Assembly (NCBI GenBank): GCA_033807695.1
Contig: CM066305.1
Span: 4,092,001 to 4,156,000 of the forward strand
DNA length: 64,000 nucleotides
Direction of reading: 5' to 3'
Origin: Daedaleopsis sinensis
Taxonomy: Eukaryota > Basidiomycota > Agaricomycetes > Polyporales > Polyporaceae
The notes beneath the pieces are model-generated. The model ran no database searches and had not been told where the DNA came from. It saw nothing but the letters and a program-made list of their open reading frames with translations. Of this stretch, positions 58,344 through 64,000 are shown in pieces. Position 1 is the stretch's first letter. Every line of letters starts with the position of its first letter. The translations under genes and the position numbers were made by a program.

Positions 58344-61192
58344 TTCTGGAGCCCACCGCGAGGGGTTCAAGAACAGTCTCCACCGGTTCCGGCTCAAGAA
58401 TCCCACGTTTGCGGCCGACGCGGAGCGAACGTATCCGTCGCCTCCATCGACAAACCGAACAGGCTTTAGAGGAAATCGAAGCAGAAGACCCCGAGAGAGC
58501 AGAGCAGCTCACTACCGTTATCGAGAACAACTTCGCAGTTTTCGCAGACTCTCCGCTTACCGAACTAGAGGACGCTTCCGAAGACGAGCAGGAGGACATT
58601 GAAGTTCCGGACCATCCGTTCCTGACTTCAGAATCAATTAGTAACCCAAGACCTACGCTATCACATACCGCAGGGGCCTTCAACCTACCTAGGAACCCCC
58701 TTCCTTCCCTGCTAGCCTACGCCGCTCAAATATTACCTACGGCTCTACCACCCGTAGTACCACCTACAATCCATTCAATGGCTAGCGCAGATCTATCGAA
58801 ACTACCGTTGCGTACGGAAAGGAGTGCGCCCCAATTCGATGAGGAATCTAAGGACACCGTCGAGCGGTACTTTGACGACCTTGCCCGACTTCTGAAGAAG
58901 CATAGCATCACTGATGAACAAGCTTGCAAGGCGGCGGCGGTCGACTACATACCAGCGGGAGTCGCCAAGCGATGGAAGTCCCTGCCGACGTTCTCGGACA
59001 CCCAGAAGACGTATGAAGAATTCAAGACGGAGGTTCTATCCTTCTACCTCGGGACGGATGCCCAGTACACCTGGACACTGCGAGAATACAATGAAGTCAT
59101 CGGGGAAGCCGTACGTACGGGGATATCCAGCCTCGAAACCTACATGAAGTTCTACGGCAAATTCTATCCCATCTACCGGTACTTGCATGCGAAGACCGAG
59201 CCAGAGCTAACGGAGCGCGACGCGTCGACAGCCTTGCTACGGCTAGTTCCTATGCAGTACACAATGGCGGTATCCGCGCGGTTAGCACACCAGGTGCCTG
59301 CCAAACACAAAGAAGAAGCTTACACGGTCGCGCAAGTTCATGAAGCAATTTCCTATTGTCTGGCGGACGGAGGCCCGTTCGGCGGGATCGGAAGTTGGTC
59401 AACTGCGACGTCCGGTAACCTCGCTCGAGTCAATCCTCCGGCTCCAGCCATGGCCTCCACGGTTACGGTGAAAACCGAGCCGGATCTATCGGCCTTCAAG
59501 CGGGAGATGATCTCCATGATGAGTTCGACCATGCGCGACTTCGTGAGCCAGCAGAGGATGCAAGCCACGCAACCACCGCAACAAGGGGAACAATACCCTC
59601 CACCACCACAACCTCCCCAGGGAAGGTACCAGCAGCAGCAAGGGGGCCTATACGGGCGTAATCCACCCGCTAACGACGAATGCATCTACTGTGGCCTACC
59701 GGGATGTCGGTTGAAGACGTGCCCGAAAGTCGCAGAGGACATGACGGCGGGACTCATCCGGAAGGACGTATACGACAAAATCATCCTACCAGGAGGCGGT
59801 GTGATCCCTCGTAGTCTGCCAGGGAACTGTATGCGCGATAGAGTCAATGCTTGGCACGAAAAGAACCCAAACCAACGAGCGCGAGGAACCATGAGCAACA
59901 TCTATCAGTTCGAGATGCAGGAAGACGAGCGTACCTTGGAAGAGGAGTTAGAAGTCCTCATGCACAAGGCAAACATGGTTAAAGAGCGCATGAACACTCG
60001 CTCGGGACGGCAGGTTTTTGATGGAGTCGAGCTAGAGACGCGGCCTCGACGTATTACGCGCAACTCGGAGAAAGGGAGGGACGACACGCGGGCAGGGACG
60101 CCTGAGCGTGATCAGCCGCCTCACCAGCCGACGAGAGAAAAGGGAAAGGAGAAGGAGAAGCACGTTACATGGGACACGAGGGCAAAAGAGCCTGAACAGA
60201 CCTTCCATCCCTATGCGCCGACTGTGGTACCCAGAGGCCAGGAACTGCCGAAGAAGGACGAACCACCGGTCAGAAGGACCGCAGCGATCATCGACCCGAC
60301 CGCGGAAGAAAGAGTCTTCAACCGAAGCTTCGGAGACAGCCAGAGTATCACAGTGTCACCAGCCGAGCTACTCAGTATTTCTCCAGGACTCAGGAAGCGA
60401 GTGCATGAGGCCACAGCTCTCAGGCGAACGCAAGTCAGAGACGAGCAACTGCAGGAAGTGACCAACCGGGAAGGCGAGCGGCCTCGGAACAAGGTACTAG
60501 TGACCGAAGTCGCTGAAGACGAAGACTTCCTGGAAGACAACCTCCAGACAGCAGGAAGTTCATCCTCAGGGACTGGAAGGCCGACGCTTGGATCCTTTGC
60601 ATTCGTAGACCTGGACTATGAAGGCAGCGAGGACGAGGACGAAGAGCCAAAGTCGCACAATGCCCCGTATGTAGCTCCGGGACAAGGCTATCCTGCGAGC
60701 AGTCGGCGGAAGTCAACCATCGTAGCCTCGGAATCGGAGAAGCTGAGGTCGCTGTTCACCTGGGTAGCTCGAACGGACACGCCGACAGAGTGTACACTCG
60801 ACGATGGGTCCCAGATCGTCGGTATAAACGACCAAATTGCTTATGCGTTGAAGATCCCCTACGATCCTACCAAGCGAAGGAGGATGATCAGCGCAAATGG
60901 GACGGTCGACATGACACTCGGTCTAGCAAAGAACGTGCCTGTGGAATTAGGTGGCGGGATCGTGGTCTACCTCCAGATGCATGTGGTGAAGGCAGCGCCT
61001 TACCAGATCCTCCTAGGAAGGCCGTTCATGACGGTGATGCGTGCGAGGTCGAGCAACTCTATGGATGGACAATTGTCAATTACCGTCACTTGCCCTAACT
61101 CGAACCGCGAACTGACGCTACCGACCTACGCGCATGGAGACTCTCCGAGTTATGGACTCAGAGTCGAGGGTTTTCGGGCTTCGAGGATCTGA
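58310..61192 (+). CDS. gag: gag-protease polyprotein of element 2
   Basis: A 960-codon frame matches element 1 almost exactly; I noticed one residue change (Gly to Val after NLAR, about residue 375). It has the same gag core, the same CX2CX4CX4C knuckle and the same D-D-G protease motif. The first in-frame ATG is at 58778. The stop codon TGA (61190-61192) shares its A with the pol ATG. Conservation of the non-canonical knuckle and protease motif in both copies shows they are features of the family rather than fresh damage. Confidence 0.8.
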   Translation: MFRPATQSYPIILEPTARGSRTVSTGSGSRIPRLRPTRSERIRRLHRQTEQALEEIEAEDPERAEQLTTVIENNFAVFADSPLTELEDASEDEQEDIEVPDHPFLTSESISNPRPTLSHTAGAFNLPRNPLPSLLAYAAQILPTALPPVVPPTIHSMASADLSKLPLRTERSAPQFDEESKDTVERYFDDLARLLKKHSITDEQACKAAAVDYIPAGVAKRWKSLPTFSDTQKTYEEFKTEVLSFYLGTDAQYTWTLREYNEVIGEAVRTGISSLETYMKFYGKFYPIYRYLHAKTEPELTERDASTALLRLVPMQYTMAVSARLAHQVPAKHKEEAYTVAQVHEAISYCLADGGPFGGIGSWSTATSGNLARVNPPAPAMASTVTVKTEPDLSAFKREMISMMSSTMRDFVSQQRMQATQPPQQGEQYPPPPQPPQGRYQQQQGGLYGRNPPANDECIYCGLPGCRLKTCPKVAEDMTAGLIRKDVYDKIILPGGGVIPRSLPGNCMRDRVNAWHEKNPNQRARGTMSNIYQFEMQEDERTLEEELEVLMHKANMVKERMNTRSGRQVFDGVELETRPRRITRNSEKGRDDTRAGTPERDQPPHQPTREKGKEKEKHVTWDTRAKEPEQTFHPYAPTVVPRGQELPKKDEPPVRRTAAIIDPTAEERVFNRSFGDSQSITVSPAELLSISPGLRKRVHEATALRRTQVRDEQLQEVTNREGERPRNKVLVTEVAEDEDFLEDNLQTAGSSSSGTGRPTLGSFAFVDLDYEGSEDEDEEPKSHNAPYVAPGQGYPASSRRKSTIVASESEKLRSLFTWVARTDTPTECTLDDGSQIVGINDQIAYALKIPYDPTKRRRMISANGTVDMTLGLAKNVPVELGGGIVVYLQMHVVKAAPYQILLGRPFMTVMRARSSNSMDGQLSITVTCPNSNRELTLPTYAHGDSPSYGLRVEGFRASRI
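58347..58363 (+). other. Candidate primer-binding site, element 2
   Basis: Same 17 bases, beginning TGGAGCCC, three bases after the LTR end as in element 1. Confidence 0.45.
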
Positions 61193-63936
61193 TGAACAGT
61201 CAGGGAGAGGTCGCTCTCGTCCTCGACTATGACGCAAGAACGGGTCAAGTTTTCACGACGGCGTACAAGGACTTAGAAAACCTAGAAAATTCCACAATTC
61301 AGTCAGCATATTTATCGGCCTGTGACGACTCCGAGACAAAGCAGAAAATCAAAACCATGTTCTCGAAAGTACCGATCCAGGAATCGGAAGGGGATAGAAT
61401 GCGGAGCCGACAACCACATCGCGAAGTCGACCGAGCCCTCTTCCGAGGACGAGCACTCCCAGAATACGCTACGAAAACCAGAGGCAGAAGAGCAGTCAGA
61501 ACCCGGTCTAGGTCCAGCGAAGCAGCAAGAGCGAGCGAGAAAACTGAGGCGAGCGAGCAAGAACAAGAGGCGGAAGGCGAGCAACTTCCAGAAGACGACG
61601 AGCGGCAAGCAGCCACCGAGGACCCCGAGAGCGTACGCAGCTACGTGAAATCGAAGAAGAAGTACAAGCCAGTGGATAAGAAAGTACGACCAGTGATTGG
61701 GGAGCTTCCAAAGCAATACAGAATTGTACGGGAGATAATCGGCGACCCTCTCGAAGGGATGAAGCCGCTTGACCTCAATCCAAAGCCTTTTGAACCAACT
61801 GGGCGGTACACAGCTGAACGACGCGAGAAGCTCCACAAAGTCAATGCTCACCTATCGGAAGAAGAGCTAGCTTTGCTAGACGACATGATGTGTAAACAGG
61901 AGCAGGGATTCGCTTGGGAAGACAGCGAGCGTGGCCACTTCAGGACGGACATGTTCCCACCAGTGAAGTTTGCGGTTGTGCCTCACACTCCGTGGATTGA
62001 AACGAATTTCCCCATTCCACCCGGAACCTACCGACAAATCTGTGAGATCATGAAGAAGAAAATAGAATCAGGCGTATATGAACCCTCAAATGCGTCTTAC
62101 CGATCCAGGTGGTTCTGTGTGCTGAAGAAGGACGGGAGTCTGAGGATCGTCCATAGTCTGGAGCCGCTCAACAGAGTCTCTATTCAACACAGCGGTGTAC
62201 CACCGATACCCGACCACATGGCAGAACGCTTTGCAGGGCGTGCGTGCGGGACGACCTTGGATCTATACGTTGGATACGACGAGAGGATCCTGGACGAAGA
62301 GTCGCGCGACCTCACGACCTTTCAAACGCCTTTCGGAGCCATGCGACTGACGACGCTACCAATGGGATGGACAAATTCAGTACCCATCTTCCACGACGAC
62401 GTGACCTACATATTGCAGCCTGAAATTCCGGATACGACGATTCCCTACATCGACGACGTACCTGTCATTGGACCGGAGTCTTCCTACGAACGGGAAGATG
62501 GTTCTTTCGAGTGTATGAAGGGGAATCCAGGCATCAGGAGGTACATCTGGGAGCACATGCAAGACGTCAACAGGATTGTACAGCGGATGAAACATGCGGG
62601 AGGTACCTTCTCGGGCAAGAAGTTCGTCTGCGCGGCGCGCGACTTCGTAGCGGTGGGACATCGATGCACACCGGAAGGCCGTCTTCCAGAGAGAGGTTGC
62701 GTGGATGCGGTACTCAAATGGGGACCGTGTAAAAATGTTTCCGAAGTACGGTCGTTCCTGGGAACGGTAGGCGTTGGGAGGATCTTCATCAAGAACTTCG
62801 GGAAGAAGGCCGCGCCATTAGTCAAGCTTACGCGGAAGGACGTACCGTTCGAATGGGGAGAAGAACAGGACAAGGCCATGGAGGATCTAAAGACAGCATT
62901 AGTGGAATCCCCGGCCTTGAAGTCGATCAACTACGAGTCGAAGGCCCCGGTAATTCTAGCGGTGGACACCTCGTATATCGCGGTCGGCTACCAGCTGTGT
63001 CAAGAGGATCCGGAAGACCCGCGGAAACGATACTACAACCGCTTTGGATCCCTTACCTTGAACGAAAGGGAAGCCAGGTTCTCGCAACCGAAGCTCGAGC
63101 TCTATGGTCTGTACCGAGCATTGAAGGCGCTCCGCTTCTGGCTGGTCGGTGTACGAAACCTAATAGTAGAAATGGATGCGACATCTACGAAAGCCATGAT
63201 CCAGAATCCGGATGTCGCGCCGAATGCAGTCATGAATAGGTGGATCATTAGCATCAATATGTTCCACTTCGAAATGCGGCACGTACCTGGAATCTCCCAT
63301 GGACCGGACGGTCTCAGCCGACGACCTGCGCAGCCTGAAGACGAACCAGAAGAAGCAGACAACGGAGAATTCGATGACTGGGTGGACAACATGTACGGCT
63401 TTACACACCTCATAAATCCACCTCCACACTTGGGAGACGCTCCTCTACAACACGAGGTTAAGCGGAAAACGAGCAACTTCAAGACGGAAGCGATGGGCTT
63501 CAGTGCGCTCATGCAGCAGACAAGCGGGACGGCGGGCAAGCTACCGGACATTCCAGAAATTGACTACGCAATCGTACCGCGCACGGAGGTTGCCCAGAAG
63601 TTTGACCACAGAATAGCGAACGTCTACGAATTTCTGTGCACCAAGAGAAGACCGAAGCTGGTTCAGAAGGAGCTCGATGCGTTCGTCAAATACGCAGGAC
63701 AATTCTTCGTGAAGGATGGCCGACTATGGAAGATAGCAAAGAACGGGAACCACAGGAGAGTACTACCCCCAGAACTACGAGCGAAAGCGTTCGTGAGTAT
63801 GCACGACTTCATAGGACACAGAGGCGTACAGGCGACAATCTCCTTCGTGGCCGAACGGTTCTGGTGGCCAGAAATGAAGGCGGATGTGGCCTGGTATGTG
63901 AGAAGCTGCCACCAATGTCAAATTCGACAAAAATGA
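61192..63936 (+). pseudogene. pol: pol of element 2, cut in the integrase by an inverted LTR
   Basis: 914 codons with reverse transcriptase (YIDD at 419-422), RNase H and a complete integrase HHCC zinc domain: H871, H876, C906, C909 (H-X4-H-X29-C-X2-C). Immediately after it (QIRQK) the frame meets TGA, the first bases of an inverted LTR, so the DDE core and C-terminal domain are missing. Differences from element 1 are few: Ile/Leu before TLNERE, Gln/Glu before VKRKT, Ile/Met before QQTSG, Lys/Asn before VYEF. This copy shows what element 1 lost at its own break point. Confidence 0.85.
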
Positions 63937-64000
63937 TGGGGTAACTCTGGGTCGCTGGGCGAAACACACACCCAAACGAGCACGAGATCAGCTACCTAGT
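63934..64000 (-). repeat. Inverted LTR, right end only, running off the window
   Basis: These 67 bases are the reverse complement of the last 67 bases of the family LTR (51859-51925 and 58277-58343), starting TGATGGGGTAAC. They mark a third copy in opposite orientation inserted in pol of element 2, or a solo LTR. They also fix the right LTR boundary. Confidence 0.8.

Larger units (their letters stand above)
57437..63933 (+). mobile_element. Ty3/gypsy-type LTR retrotransposon, element 2 (nested in element 1)
   Basis: Element 2 has the same organisation as element 1 at a constant offset of 6418 bp. It lies inside the integrase coding part of element 1, in the same orientation. It is itself interrupted at 63933/63934 by an inverted LTR of the same family, preceded by AAAAA (63929-63933) as the candidate target-site duplication. 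Confidence 0.8.

Noticed and set aside
57437..63853. Simple 6418-bp tandem duplication as the explanation of the repeated block
   Set aside because: The repeat starts at an LTR end (TGATGAG), the preceding pol is cut where element 2 still continues, and a third junction gives the opposite LTR end. Nested insertion explains all three; long reads would settle it.

Overview
The window looks like filamentous-fungal nuclear DNA, most likely a mushroom-forming basidiomycete (Agaricomycetes). Genes are broken by many 45-65 nt GT-AG introns with CTRAY-like branch points. Basidiomycete-type families are present (a Plavaka transposase, a DUF6698-like protein, 14-helix MFS transporters, C2H2 regulators). 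A polypore-like origin is only a guess. All exon maps were drawn by eye from reading frame and splice sites, and each one closes to a multiple of three.

Region 1 (1-14.2 kb) is ordinary gene space: an NAD(P)-binding Rossmann protein (337-1352), two tandem paralogues of unknown function (2852-4683 and 5586-7123), an 11-exon MFS drug:H+ antiporter-type transporter on the minus strand (9565-7327), an F-box-like/LRR-like protein on the minus strand (11694-10181), and an atypical extended SDR (12816-14166).

Region 2 (about 14.2-40.6 kb) is gene-poor and becomes GC-rich and strongly low-complexity after about 17 kb. It holds one clear gene, a two-finger C2H2 protein with very long compositionally biased tails (22094-19184, minus). 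It also holds a tandem pair of 378-bp terminal-inverted-repeat elements, and many short tandem arrays whose unit is repeatedly 7 bp (sometimes 8 bp) but whose sequence differs from array to array. A 462-bp 8-bp-unit minisatellite at 37.2 kb creates long spurious open frames on both strands.

Region 3 (40.7-51.0 kb) is a compact three-gene block: a coiled-coil protein of unknown function (41025-42715, +), an apparently complete 10-exon Plavaka-family transposase (48125-43752, -), and a divergent DUF6698-like gene (48445 onward, +). A 248-bp MITE-like element with 27-bp perfect terminal inverted repeats lies between the two convergent genes. The DUF6698-like gene is cut by an LTR retrotransposon at 51018.

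Region 4 (51.0-64.0 kb) is a stack of one Ty3/gypsy-type retrotransposon family. Element 1 begins at 51019. Element 2, same orientation and nearly identical, begins at 57437 inside the integrase region of element 1. An inverted LTR begins at 63934 inside the integrase region of element 2. These three junctions define the LTR ends (TGATGAGCC...CCCCATCA, 907 bp). Each element has a gag-protease frame followed by a pol frame joined by an overlapping TGATG stop/start. Near-identity of the copies implies very recent activity.
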